DNA of 64,000 bases from DASWJZ01 sp963720705 (GCA_963720705.1 CAVRGJ010000007.1:1-64000), one strand, 5' to 3'. Shown: positions 46,091 through 55,860, numbered from the stretch's first letter. Notes: generated by a model not told the origin, from the sequence alone. Numbers and translations: made by a program.

Positions 46091-46399
46091 ATGGGCAGCG
46101 CTGACTTGGGCGAATGGCGGCCGATGGAGAGCGCCCCGAAGGACGGCACCACGGTGCTGGCATCGGTGCGCGCCAGTGAGCAGGGGCCGGCGGAGGTGGA
46201 TGTCGTGCGCTGGGCGGTCAGGGACGAGCGCTGGATCGCGGCCGATTCCGACCCGGGCTGCATCATCGTCTACGCCGATGCGGAGCTCACCTCCTGGATG
46301 CCGCTGCCGAAGAGGCTGCCCAAGCTCCGCGTGACCGAGAGCGCCGGCCACCGTGTCCGCGGCCGCTTCGAGGACGAGATCGGCGGCTCCGGCATCTGA
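46091..46399 (+). CDS. small DUF551-like protein
   Basis: A 102-residue protein. The opening WRPMESAPKDGTTVLASV followed later by SWMPLP matches the DUF551 pattern seen in small phage and bacterial proteins. Function is unknown. A GGTGAG stretch lies just before the ATG. It is between the c-di-GMP enzyme and the TIR protein, on the same strand. Confidence 0.6.
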   Translation: MGSADLGEWRPMESAPKDGTTVLASVRASEQGPAEVDVVRWAVRDERWIAADSDPGCIIVYADAELTSWMPLPKRLPKLRVTESAGHRVRGRFEDEIGGSGI

Positions 46400-46578
46400 C
46401 AGCCGACCTAAGGTGGAGCATTTCGCCGCCGCGACTCGGCCGTGAGGACCCGGCTTCACGCGGCTGCGGGGCGCCGGTCGAGCCGGAAATCCGCCATCTC
46501 AGCCTCTCGCATTTTGCCCGATCGCTGTGTATCGTTCCGCGACAGCTGGAGCCGTCGGCCAAGGGGTGACTGGGCAGC

Positions 46579-48030
46579 ATGGCATACGTGCCGAACTGCA
46601 AGTGCGATGTGTTCGTAAGTTTTGCGCATCTCGACGATGTCGCCATCGGAAATGCGTCGCCCTGGGTGACCGCTTTTGCAAGCGACCTGAAGAAGGTACT
46701 GCGCATGCGCCTCGGCGTGCGCGAGGAAGAAGGCCTCAGAGTCTATTTCACCGGCCACGCGAGTCTTGAGACAGGGGTCAAGCTCGACGAGACGCTGATG
46801 CAGAACGCCTCCTCCTCTGCGGTGTTCGTCGCGGTGACGTCGCCCGCCTACGTCGCCGAGAACTCCTATACGATGCGCGAGTTGGCCGCCTTCCTGGAGG
46901 CGATGGGGACGGGCGGGCGCATCTATGCGATCGAGCATTCGCCGCTCAACTCCAACGACGAGTACCCGCAGCCGCTTCGCGAACTGAAGCGCATGGCGTT
47001 CTGGCAGATGCATCCGGAGCGCGAGATTCCTCTCACCATGGCGACCGGCTCCGACATCTACATGCAGACGCTGCATGATTTGGGCGAGCAGATACGCCGG
47101 CAGCTGAAGAAGATGCGGGAGGAGCAGAAGGCGCAGACCGCAGCGGTGGTCCCGGCGCCGCCGGCCGAGGCCGCGGCACCCGCGACCGCCGGCTCCGGGC
47201 GCGCCATCTTCCTCGCGCAGGTCACCGACGACCTTGACGAGGAACGCGAGCAGGTCCGCCGCTACGTCGAGCAGTACGGCGTCAAGGTGCTGCCGGAAGG
47301 CGTCTACCCGCAGGGCGGGCTCGAATTCGCGGCGGCGGTCGAGGGCGACCTCGCGCGCGCCGACGCGTTCGTGCAGCTTTTCAGCCGCACCCACACCAAG
47401 CGTCCGCCCGACGTCCCGCAGGGCTACGACCGCCTGCAGTTCGAGCGCGCCATCACGCGCGGCGTGCCGATCCTGCAATGGCTGCGTCCCGATACCGATC
47501 TGGCGAGCGTTTCCGACCCACAGCATGCGAGCCTGCTCTCCGGCGAGCACATCATGCGGATCGGGCTCGAAGCCTTCAAGGCGGACATCCTGAAGCGGAT
47601 TGAGAAACGGCCGCCTCCGCCTCCGCCTGAGGAGCAGTTCATCTTCATCAATGCCGACGGCAGCGACACCAAGATCGCCGAGGACTTGCGGCGCGAGTTC
47701 ACCAGCGCCCACGTCAGTGCCGCCGTGCCGATCCTGCAGGGCTCGTCGGAGGATGTGCGCCTCGATCTCGAAGAGAATATCGTCGAGTGCGATGCGCTTG
47801 TCATGGTCTACGGCGAGGCGACGCCGGTTTGGGTGCGCGGGCAGCTTCGCCTCTATTCAAAGCTGAAGCATCGCCGCAAGCAGCCTTTGAAGGCGCTCGC
47901 AATCTACCTCGGTCCGCCGGAAACGAAGCCCGACATCGGAATGGATCTGCCTGAGATCAGGCGCATCGAATACCGCGAAGGCATGGCGGCCGAGAGCGTG
48001 AGACAGTTCCTGACGGGTCTTGTTCAATGA
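46579..48030 (+). CDS. triple TIR-like domain protein
   Basis: A 483-residue protein with three TIR-like domains. Domain 1 (8-180) opens CDVFVSFAHLDD and keeps Glu101 in SYTMREL, at the place of the NADase Glu. Domain 2 (208-345) opens AIFLAQVTDDLDEEREQVRR and has Glu289 in DRLQFERAI. Domain 3 (352-483) opens EQFIFINADGSD and has Gln422 in WVRGQL where Glu is expected. Pro/Ala linkers separate them. It overlaps the nSTAND gene by four bases (ATGA), so the two form a unit. NAD cleavage or TIR-based signalling for immunity or regulation is inferred, not shown. Confidence 0.8.
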   Translation: MAYVPNCKCDVFVSFAHLDDVAIGNASPWVTAFASDLKKVLRMRLGVREEEGLRVYFTGHASLETGVKLDETLMQNASSSAVFVAVTSPAYVAENSYTMRELAAFLEAMGTGGRIYAIEHSPLNSNDEYPQPLRELKRMAFWQMHPEREIPLTMATGSDIYMQTLHDLGEQIRRQLKKMREEQKAQTAAVVPAPPAEAAAPATAGSGRAIFLAQVTDDLDEEREQVRRYVEQYGVKVLPEGVYPQGGLEFAAAVEGDLARADAFVQLFSRTHTKRPPDVPQGYDRLQFERAITRGVPILQWLRPDTDLASVSDPQHASLLSGEHIMRIGLEAFKADILKRIEKRPPPPPPEEQFIFINADGSDTKIAEDLRREFTSAHVSAAVPILQGSSEDVRLDLEENIVECDALVMVYGEATPVWVRGQLRLYSKLKHRRKQPLKALAIYLGPPETKPDIGMDLPEIRRIEYREGMAAESVRQFLTGLVQ

Positions 48031-51000
48031 GTGCGGCCGGGGGGCGGCTGCCCTATCCGGGGCTGCGCTCCTTTACACGCGAAGAGACGGACCTCTTTTT
48101 CGGGCGCGAGGGTTGTGTCGACGACATGGTCGACCGCCTCGCCGTGACGCGTTTCCTCGCGGTGCTCGGAGCGTCGGGAAGCGGCAAGTCTTCTCTGGTC
48201 AAGACCGGGCTCCTCGACGCGCTTGAGATAGGCCTTCTGCACCAAGCCGGGTCGCGCTGGCTGATCGCCGAGTTCCGGCCCGGCGAGCATCCGATCCAAA
48301 GCATGGCGGAGGGGTTGATGCGGGCCGCCTCGGCCGACCCGAGCGCGACGCCCGACGAGGAGGAGGTGAAGCTCTTGCGCACCTTCCTCGCGCGCGGTCC
48401 GCGCTCCGTCGTCGAATGGTGCGAAGCCAATCTGCCGGAAGGCGCAAACCTGCTCCTGCTGGTCGACCAGTTCGAGGAGCTCTTCCGCTACGGCGCCTAT
48501 AGCGAGCGAGAGGAGGCGGAGGCTTTCGTCGCGAAGTTGCTTGAAAGCGCGAAGGCGCCGCTCTCCGAGGCGCGCATCTACGTCGCGATCACCATGCGCT
48601 CCGAATATCTCGGAGCGGCGGCGCTGATCGACGGACTCGCCGAGGCGATCAACCGCGGACTTTATCTGACTCCGCGCATGAGCCGCGACGAGGTGCGCGA
48701 TGCGATCGTCGGCCCGGCGGCGGTCTGCGGGTTCGCCATTGAGCCGGCGCTTGTGAATCGTCTTTTGAACGACCTCACTTCGTTTGCGCCGTGGGAAGGC
48801 GATTCCGGCCATCAGCTCGAACGCCTGGTCAGGCGCGCCGACCAGCTGCCGCTGATGCAGCATGTGCTGAACCGCCTCTGGTCGATCGCGGCGGAACATG
48901 GCGGCAACGGCCAGATCGTATTGAAGCTCGCCGACTACGATGCGCTCGGCGGGCTGCAGGGCGCGCTCGCAGCGCATGGCCGCGAGATCCTGGAGGAGCT
49001 TCTGCCCGAGCACCGGGTGATCGCGTCCACCGTCTTCCGCGCATTGACAGCCGGATCGAGCCTGGCGGAGGCGGTGCGCCGCCCGACTGAGTTCGGTGAG
49101 CTCGTAGAGCTTGCCGGCGGCGACGAGATCGCGGTCCGCGAGATCATCGAAGCGTTCCGCGCGCCCGGCCGCAATTTCCTGATGCCGCCCAGGCCTACGC
49201 CGCTGCGTGCAACCACTCTGATCGACATCAGCCACGAGAGCCTGATCCGTCAGTGGGACGAGTTCGCCGCGTGGCTGCAGCAGGAGGTCACCGCGGCCGA
49301 CACTTGGCGGCGGCTCGTCGACCTCGCCGAGCGCTATCAACGCCGCGAGGCGAACCTCCTTTCCGGCCTCGCTCTTGCCAGCAATGCGAGCTGGTGGGAT
49401 CGCGAACAGCCGACGGCAGCCTGGGCGAAACGCTACGGCGGCGACTTTGAGCAGACGGCAAAATTCCTCGCCGACAGCCGCAGCGCCGACGCAGCGAGCG
49501 AGGCAGCGAAGGCAGAGGAGCGGCGGCAGAAGTCGCGCAACCGCATTGTCACCGCGGCGGTCATCCTGATTCTTTTGATCATCACACCGCTGACCGGCTT
49601 CGCCGGCTACATGGCTTACCAGGCACGGCTTGAGGCGGAGCGCGCGAATACCGCCGCTGCAGCGGCGGAAGTGGAGCGTGCCAATGCCGAGGCGCAGAAG
49701 AAAGTCGCCGACGAGCAGCGGAAGCAGGCGGAGATAGCCCGTGCAAATGCCGAGGACCAGAAGCAGGCCGCCGAGGCTGCCGTCGTGCGCGAAAAGGAGG
49801 CGGCGCGCCAAGCCGCCCTCGCGCAGCAACAGGTGCTCGAACTTGAGCGCCAGCAGCGCGAGGCGGAGGAGAAGCAGAAGCAGCAGGCGCGGCAGGATTT
49901 CCAGCAGGCCAACCTCGAACAGCTCGCGACCCGCATCTCGAACCTGCAGCGGGCGGGCTCGTGGGAGGCGGCATCGAACCTGCTTGGCGCATTCTGGAAT
50001 GGACTCGTTGGTCCGAGCGCGGAATTGCAGAAGAGTTGGCTGATCGACCCGATCGCAAAGGCGTTCGCGCGGCAGAAGCTTGCCGAATATCCGGTGTTTC
50101 CGGAGTTCCTCGCCTATAGCGGTCTGACAGGCTGGACCGGAACTTACGGCCGCTTCCGCATCTATGCGCTCGATCGGAAAGCGAGCGACGGCAGCACCGC
50201 GTCCGGTAACAAAATCATTGGCCTCTTCGATGCGATGACCGGCGCGGCGATCGGCCGCTTCGAGCTGCCTGCCGGCGCCGATCTCGGTTCGGAGATCGAC
50301 CTTGTAACGCCGGACGGCAACCGCGTCGCGATCGTGACCAGCGATGCGACACCCGACGACGGAAAGGACGACAGGCAGATCGCGCTTTGGGCGAACGGCC
50401 AGAGCGCGCCGACCATGGTTCCGATGCCGCTCGGCGCCAAGGCCAAGGTCGACCAACTCGCCCCGGTCAACTCCGATGATCGCTTCGCGCTCTATCTCAC
50501 CGACGATTCCAATCCGGCGGAGATCGCGATTGTCGACCCGGCGGCGAGCGCGATCACTTTTAGCGCGACGATTGCCGACATCGCCCACGCCGTCGGCCTC
50601 GACACGATCGACAAGGTGACGCTCCTCGGGCTCGTCGGCGATCAGCTGTTCATGCTGGTGAACGACAAATCCGACGGGCAATTGCTGTCCGTCGACATCG
50701 CCCAGAGCACGGCGCGGCAGGTTGAGACCGGGGGCGGCATTACCGGCGCGGCGTTCACGCCCGACGGCGCTCTGCTCCTGACCCTCACTTGCCCCGGCGA
50801 CTGCACGGCGCAGAGCTTGACCGCCTATGACATGAGCGTCGAAGCGCCGCTCTGGGTAGAGAGCGTGCCGACCGGCATGACCTTCACCGACGCGGAGGTC
50901 GAGGACACCAGCGTTGACGGAAAGCCCGCCTACAGCGCCCTCGTGCAGGACAAGGGCATCGGTCTCGTGTTCCAGATACCGAAGGACCGCTCCTCTCCGG

Positions 51001-54000
51001 TCGTTCAGTTCACTACCGACAAGAGCGCCCGCGTCGGGATCGACACCTATGACGGAGAGGGCGGTTTCAAGACGATGGAATCGGCGAGCGACGTCACCTC
51101 GAGCGAAGGTGTCGACGCCGCCGGGCTCCTCGCCCACTACCGCGTCCCACTCTCTCGCCAGAAGCTCCGTCTCTACGTGGCGCCGAATTCGATTGCCGTC
51201 TACCAGGGCGAGGACGCGATCCGCATCGCGGGTGTGACTTATAACGGGGACCTGCTCGTCTACCGCATGCGTCCGGACGGACAGTTCGAAGAGGATGTCT
51301 CCTTCCGCCCGATGGCGATTGCCGGATCGAACTGCATTTCCGCAGCCGCCTTCAGCGGCGACGGTCGCTCGCTCCTCTTCCGGCATTTCGACGAGTCGCT
51401 TCTCTACGTCGCGGCGGTCGGCAACGGCCCGGGCGTCGGCTGGCACAAGGGCTCATCCGGGCGCGCCGGCGAGAGCCTTATTGACCTCTCCGAATCGACG
51501 CCGGCAACGACCTGCGACGCGCCCGATACGACGGCGACCGATGTCATCCCGGAGAAGATCGTCGCCGTCGACAATTCGCCGGGCGCCTTTGCGCTGCTCG
51601 ACAAGAAGGGCGTCGTCTGGTGGGTCAACGTCACCGACGCCGCAGGGGACGCGGCGCGCGAAGGTCAGCGTGGCGCCGGTGCGATCGGCGGCGCCAGCGG
51701 GGCCGCAGCTGCGACGGCGACGCGGGAATTCAAGCCGCTTGAGCGCGCCGCCGAGGGCCGCATCTGGATCGCCGGCGACCCGGAACGGAGCCGCGTCGCT
51801 CTCGTCTCCCGCTCGGCGGTCGACATCGTGCCGAAGCCCACCGCGACGGCGGGCGACAATGCCGGGTCGGCTGACGCGGCTGCGAGTCAAAGTGCGGCGG
51901 CCGCTGCCTCGCCTGACCTCGGCCGCAGGCAGAAGCTCCTCGGCGGCAGCGAGCCGAAGGCGGCCGTCTTCAATCCGCAGGGCGACGTCGTCGTTGCTTA
52001 CAACGATGGGCAGATCACCGGTTTCCGACAGACCGATGACGGCACATGGGCCAACCAGTTCGGCGGTACCGCCTTCATGTCGGCGCGGATCGTCGGGCTC
52101 TTCGCCACACGCGACAAGGTCGCGGTCGTCGATGACCGCGATGTGATCGATGCGCTCGACGTCGACTCTGGCGAACTCATCGGCGCGGCGCGGCTGCCGG
52201 CGAATCCGTCGGTGCTCGCGCTGCGGCCTGACGGCAAGATGCTTTCGGTCGAATGGGATACCGATTCGGTTGCAACCGTCGCTTTCGGCCCGGTTACTGC
52301 CGACAACATCGTGGAGTCCGCGCAGCTGGTTACGATGCGTAGCCCGCTCGAGGCGGAGGCGGACGCCAGCCTCGACGCGCTGACGATCGATCAGGAGATG
52401 GAGCGCTCGCTCACCGCTGGCGGAAGCGCTCAATCGGATTGCGCCGACGCGGAGGCGCGCCGGCTCTCCGTGCTCGAGCTTCGGCTTCTTGGCGACACGG
52501 CGCCGGCTGAAGCAGCGGCACCGGCGTCAAACTGCGATTCGAGCGGCGACGCTGGGCTCGACGCGGCGGAGACCCTCGCCCAGCGCGGGCAGAGCGCGAG
52601 TGTGCGCGAACTCGTCGAGGACGGCACCTTCTCGCGCGTGCTGCAGGCCGCCGTTGCGGGCGACGCGACGGCAACCCGCATCCTCGGCGCGGTGCTTGCA
52701 AGGATTACCATCGAGCGGGGCGACCTCGACCGCTCGGCGATCGCGGCGGATGCAATCCGCTTCGGTACCAGCGTTCCCGCCGTCATCTTGAAGGACATCG
52801 CCGGCGGCGGCCCGATCGCGCCGGAGCTGCTTGACGCAGCGCAGAAGCGCAGCGCTTCCGACCCGGCTATTTTCCAGCTTCTCGCGCATTGGCACGAGCG
52901 CCAGCTCGACGACCTCGATTCTTTGAGCGAGGCGCTGTTCGACTACGCGATCGCCGAGCGGCTCTATCGTAAGAGCGATCGCGGCGACGAGGCGAAGTTC
53001 GTAGCACGCAGACGCGCGCAGCTTGCGCGCCTCCTGCCTGACGACCGGGTGCGGGACGTGCTTCAGCGCGTCGAGGCATGGAAGCCTGAGGCTGCTCCGG
53101 CCTCGGCCATCCCGTCGCTCGCGGATCTGCCCACGGAGCCGACGGCGCGGCGGTCGTTCGACATGGACAATGCCGACAAGCTTGCCGAGCGGCTGCCGGA
53201 CTCGCCGCTCCTCGGCGCGCTGCGGACGGAGCTTGAGCGCGCGCGCATATTCGACCTCCGCGCCACCGATCCGAAGGGCGCGGCCGAGATGATGATCGCG
53301 CTTGGGCGGCGGACGAGCGGCGGCGGGACCGCATGGTCGCCCGACACCGTGCGCGAGTATCTTGCCCTTGCCGACGAGATCGGCGTCCACACCGACGCGG
53401 TGAACGTCTTCAAGCTCGCCGCCGAGGGGATCAAGCTCATCGGCGTCAGCTTCAAGACGCCGATCCATGCGAACGCCGACGCGGTCGAGCTCTTCCGCCG
53501 GGCGGCGACGCTTGTTGCTTCCGCGGCTGCATCTACGCCGGCCGACATCGTCGAATCGGAAATGAAGGATGTGGACCTCAGCCTTCTGACCTACGAATAC
53601 GATACGCTGCCCGTGGTCGGCGCGGCGGCCGAATTGTCGGGGGCCGAATCCGTGCTCGAAGCGGCAGCCGAGATGGCACGCGCGATCGCCGGCAAGACCG
53701 ACGAGCCGGACCGCTGGAACTGGCTCGCCGGCCAGTCCCTCTTTTGGCAGGGCGTGCTCGAGAACGATACCGACGCTACCAAGGCGGTGCCCATCCTGCA
53801 GCAGAGCGCTGCGCTGATGCGGCCGATCGCCGAGGCGAATCCCGACGACATCAATGACCGTTTTCGCTATGCCGAGGCGCTTCGCTGGGTCGGCATCGCC
53901 GAGCCGTCGACCGAGGACACGGCTGCCACGGAGCGCGAAGCGGTGAAGCAGGACCAGGCGCTCTGGGACGATCGCCTGGAGATCAGCTCCGACCTCCTTT

Positions 54001-54926
54001 CCAAGATCGGCGCCGGTTACGGCTTCGCTCTCGCCAATCTTGCGCAAACGACGCGCGAGGCGGAGCTTGCCGACCTCGCCGACGGGCGCACGGCCGTCGA
54101 CCATGTCGGCTGGGTGCTTGAGATTTTGGCGCTCGCTGACGAGAAGGATCAGCTCAACAAGAGCATGATCGATATCGGTGCGGCCTCCGGCGATTCCGGC
54201 TTCGTCACCGGCTGGTACAGCATGAGCTCCTACGGATGGCCGCTCGGTTTCCTGAGTGGCCTGGTCAATCTGGAGCGGGGAGGGGTCTCCGTCACCAAAT
54301 GCGATCTCCTCGCCGCGGACCCCTACGACCCGCTACGGCGCGCGCCCGGGTTGACGCTCGACAAGGTCGACACCGCGGCGGCCGAAAAGGAGTGTCGAGC
54401 CGAGCATGAAAGCCACCCGGACGATGGACGCACGACGTATCAGCTTTCGCGCGTGATAAGCGCGGATACGACCCGCGAAGCAGAATATGTGTCGCTCGCG
54501 AGAGAGGCTGCCGCGCGCGGCGTGTCGCCGGCCTTTTCGCTCGTCGCTTACGCGCTCAGCCAGAAGGACGACGCCCGCGGCGCCGATGCGTATGTCGCGA
54601 CGACGCAGCACACGCTGATCGAATCCTTTCCGGTGCTCTATCCCTTCCTTGCCGCGCACGCGACGACGCCGCGTGAGAAGACGGGTCTTGCCTGGCTTGC
54701 CGGCCAGGCGGCCGCAATCGGCGTGCCCGAGGCACAGATGGCGCTCGCCGACCTTACGGAAGACCCGGTTGAGGCGCTCTTTCACGCAAAGCTCGCCGTG
54801 CGGCTCTTCGGCGAGCAAGGCAACGGTTCGGCCGCGGCGGAGGCAGCGCGGAAGGCCGCGACGATCTCCGTTTCGCCAGCCGACGCGGAGACAGTCGATT
54901 CGAAACGTTGCGGATTGGACGCCTGA
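48027..54926 (+). CDS. nSTAND1-type NTPase with membrane helix, coiled coil, propeller-like and solenoid regions
   Basis: A 2299-residue protein. The opening LPYPGLRSFTREETDLFFGR is the nSTAND1 signature. Walker A is GASGSGKS (48-55) and Walker B LLLLVDQFEELF (142-153), followed by TMRSEYL. A single membrane helix lies at about 505-527, then a long Ala/Glu/Lys coiled coil (about 536-640). Residues 650-1450 have beta-propeller-like repeats of strands and DxxTG turns. The rest (about 1480-2290) is mostly helical, solenoid-like. nSTAND proteins detect a trigger through C-terminal repeats and oligomerise. The TIR protein encoded with it is the likely effector or adaptor. Confidence 0.85.
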   Translation: MSAAGGRLPYPGLRSFTREETDLFFGREGCVDDMVDRLAVTRFLAVLGASGSGKSSLVKTGLLDALEIGLLHQAGSRWLIAEFRPGEHPIQSMAEGLMRAASADPSATPDEEEVKLLRTFLARGPRSVVEWCEANLPEGANLLLLVDQFEELFRYGAYSEREEAEAFVAKLLESAKAPLSEARIYVAITMRSEYLGAAALIDGLAEAINRGLYLTPRMSRDEVRDAIVGPAAVCGFAIEPALVNRLLNDLTSFAPWEGDSGHQLERLVRRADQLPLMQHVLNRLWSIAAEHGGNGQIVLKLADYDALGGLQGALAAHGREILEELLPEHRVIASTVFRALTAGSSLAEAVRRPTEFGELVELAGGDEIAVREIIEAFRAPGRNFLMPPRPTPLRATTLIDISHESLIRQWDEFAAWLQQEVTAADTWRRLVDLAERYQRREANLLSGLALASNASWWDREQPTAAWAKRYGGDFEQTAKFLADSRSADAASEAAKAEERRQKSRNRIVTAAVILILLIITPLTGFAGYMAYQARLEAERANTAAAAAEVERANAEAQKKVADEQRKQAEIARANAEDQKQAAEAAVVREKEAARQAALAQQQVLELERQQREAEEKQKQQARQDFQQANLEQLATRISNLQRAGSWEAASNLLGAFWNGLVGPSAELQKSWLIDPIAKAFARQKLAEYPVFPEFLAYSGLTGWTGTYGRFRIYALDRKASDGSTASGNKIIGLFDAMTGAAIGRFELPAGADLGSEIDLVTPDGNRVAIVTSDATPDDGKDDRQIALWANGQSAPTMVPMPLGAKAKVDQLAPVNSDDRFALYLTDDSNPAEIAIVDPAASAITFSATIADIAHAVGLDTIDKVTLLGLVGDQLFMLVNDKSDGQLLSVDIAQSTARQVETGGGITGAAFTPDGALLLTLTCPGDCTAQSLTAYDMSVEAPLWVESVPTGMTFTDAEVEDTSVDGKPAYSALVQDKGIGLVFQIPKDRSSPVVQFTTDKSARVGIDTYDGEGGFKTMESASDVTSSEGVDAAGLLAHYRVPLSRQKLRLYVAPNSIAVYQGEDAIRIAGVTYNGDLLVYRMRPDGQFEEDVSFRPMAIAGSNCISAAAFSGDGRSLLFRHFDESLLYVAAVGNGPGVGWHKGSSGRAGESLIDLSESTPATTCDAPDTTATDVIPEKIVAVDNSPGAFALLDKKGVVWWVNVTDAAGDAAREGQRGAGAIGGASGAAAATATREFKPLERAAEGRIWIAGDPERSRVALVSRSAVDIVPKPTATAGDNAGSADAAASQSAAAAASPDLGRRQKLLGGSEPKAAVFNPQGDVVVAYNDGQITGFRQTDDGTWANQFGGTAFMSARIVGLFATRDKVAVVDDRDVIDALDVDSGELIGAARLPANPSVLALRPDGKMLSVEWDTDSVATVAFGPVTADNIVESAQLVTMRSPLEAEADASLDALTIDQEMERSLTAGGSAQSDCADAEARRLSVLELRLLGDTAPAEAAAPASNCDSSGDAGLDAAETLAQRGQSASVRELVEDGTFSRVLQAAVAGDATATRILGAVLARITIERGDLDRSAIAADAIRFGTSVPAVILKDIAGGGPIAPELLDAAQKRSASDPAIFQLLAHWHERQLDDLDSLSEALFDYAIAERLYRKSDRGDEAKFVARRRAQLARLLPDDRVRDVLQRVEAWKPEAAPASAIPSLADLPTEPTARRSFDMDNADKLAERLPDSPLLGALRTELERARIFDLRATDPKGAAEMMIALGRRTSGGGTAWSPDTVREYLALADEIGVHTDAVNVFKLAAEGIKLIGVSFKTPIHANADAVELFRRAATLVASAAASTPADIVESEMKDVDLSLLTYEYDTLPVVGAAAELSGAESVLEAAAEMARAIAGKTDEPDRWNWLAGQSLFWQGVLENDTDATKAVPILQQSAALMRPIAEANPDDINDRFRYAEALRWVGIAEPSTEDTAATEREAVKQDQALWDDRLEISSDLLSKIGAGYGFALANLAQTTREAELADLADGRTAVDHVGWVLEILALADEKDQLNKSMIDIGAASGDSGFVTGWYSMSSYGWPLGFLSGLVNLERGGVSVTKCDLLAADPYDPLRRAPGLTLDKVDTAAAEKECRAEHESHPDDGRTTYQLSRVISADTTREAEYVSLAREAAARGVSPAFSLVAYALSQKDDARGADAYVATTQHTLIESFPVLYPFLAAHATTPREKTGLAWLAGQAAAIGVPEAQMALADLTEDPVEALFHAKLAVRLFGEQGNGSAAAEAARKAATISVSPADAETVDSKRCGLDA

Positions 54927-55005
54927 GGCTCTGGTCGAGCTTCCGGCCGACAACGGGGCAAGCTGACCGCCGGGAGCGCCGGCATGCTCCCGGGGCACGC
55001 GGCGC

Positions 55006-55593
55006 TCAGCCTCGCCGATCCTCGAACGGGGCACAGCAGGTCTCGCCGCCGCTCGCTGATCCGTCGAGCGGATACTGGACGGACTCGAAGCTGTAGAGCT
55101 TGTCGTCGGACGACGCGTTGCACATCCAATAGGCGTCGTCGCTGTTCTTGAGCCAGACAAGATAGTCGCCGAGCGCGTCGTCGACGGTCGCGACGATCTG
55201 GAGGTCCTCCATGTAACTGCCGACCGCCGAGCAGAGACGTTCGGCGCTCTCCGCAGGTCCCGGGCGGCGGCCGTTGTCGCCGTCGGTTTTGACGAAGCCT
55301 TTGCCCTCGCCATTGAGGAGGTCGCCGTTCAAGAGCACGTTTGCGTAGACGTCGCCTGCGGCGTTGGCATTGCAGAGCCAGAGATCGCCGTCCTTGTCCT
55401 TGACCCAGACGATCCAATCGCCGAGCCCGTCTTCGGTGGCGTCGACGAGATTCGCCGGCTTGTACTGGTTGAAGTCGATGCAGGCGGCGACCGCGCTGTC
55501 GTGGCCTTCCGGACGCCAATCCTGGTCGTCCGCCTGGGCCTGCGGTCCGAGCAAGGCCGCGGCGAGCGCGGCGAAAGCGAAGGTCCTGATCAT
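55006..55593 (-). CDS. exported protein with duplicated LGD-W-VW-K motif
   Basis: A 195-residue protein with a signal peptide (cleavage after QAQA near 21). Two matching segments (57-77 and 140-160) share the pattern LGD[WY]xVWxK followed by WxCNA. Each therefore has one Cys, and further Cys occur at 38, 121, 186 and 187, so disulfides in the periplasm are likely. Acidic DxDGD stretches hint at calcium binding. No family was recognised. The start at 55593 gives a clean signal peptide; the frame is open far upstream but non-coding in look. Confidence 0.7.
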   Translation of the reverse strand: MIRTFAFAALAAALLGPQAQADDQDWRPEGHDSAVAACIDFNQYKPANLVDATEDGLGDWIVWVKDKDGDLWLCNANAAGDVYANVLLNGDLLNGEGKGFVKTDGDNGRRPGPAESAERLCSAVGSYMEDLQIVATVDDALGDYLVWLKNSDDAYWMCNASSDDKLYSFESVQYPLDGSASGGETCCAPFEDRRG

Positions 55594-55639
55594 GGTCGTG
55601 CTCCTTAAGGGGCGTGGCTGTTCGACTGCTCGCCACCCT

Positions 55640-55796
55640 CGCGCGACACTTCGCGCGGACGTGCGGCCTCCGTTGTGAGGTTCCGCACAAACGTCGCCGG
55701 GGCATCCTGCCATGGTGGCTCGCGTCGGACGGGCCTCCCACCCTCCGATGCCCTCCCTCCAAGACTTGCCGCCGCCTCCGGGCGGCGGTCTTTTTT
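55640..55796 (+). ncRNA. candidate structured RNA or leader ending in an intrinsic terminator
   Basis: Four consecutive helices can form: CGCGCG pairing at 55640-55645/55652-55657; a 10-bp stem with a 2-base bulge (55661-55670 with 55677-55680 and 55683-55688); a 7-bp closing stem (55700-55706 with 55747-55753) around a 5-bp helix (55714-55718 with 55738-55742); and the terminator at 55768-55796. The element lies between a reverse-strand gene and the forward cyclase gene at 55861. It may be an attenuator of that gene, an independent small RNA or an end for upstream transcripts. GC-rich sequence forms helices easily, so support is moderate. Confidence 0.35.
55768..55796 (+). terminator. strong intrinsic terminator
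   Basis: A 9-bp GC stem (55768-55776 with 55781-55789, one G-T pair) and a TCCG tetraloop are followed by TC and six T (55791-55796). The T run is on the plus strand only. The nearest upstream plus-strand gene ends 840 bases away, while the next gene begins 65 bases downstream. Confidence 0.75.
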
Positions 55797-55860
55797 CATC
55801 CCTTCTGGCCGGAAGCCCGCAGGTGCATAAGATCGGGGCCGCGGACTTTGGAGCGCTGTC

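Noticed and set aside
48024..51446. A 1140-codon open frame on the minus strand
   Set aside because: It is antisense to the nSTAND NTPase gene, is Arg/Glu/His-rich without domain motifs, and is explained by the GC-rich codon pattern of the real gene.
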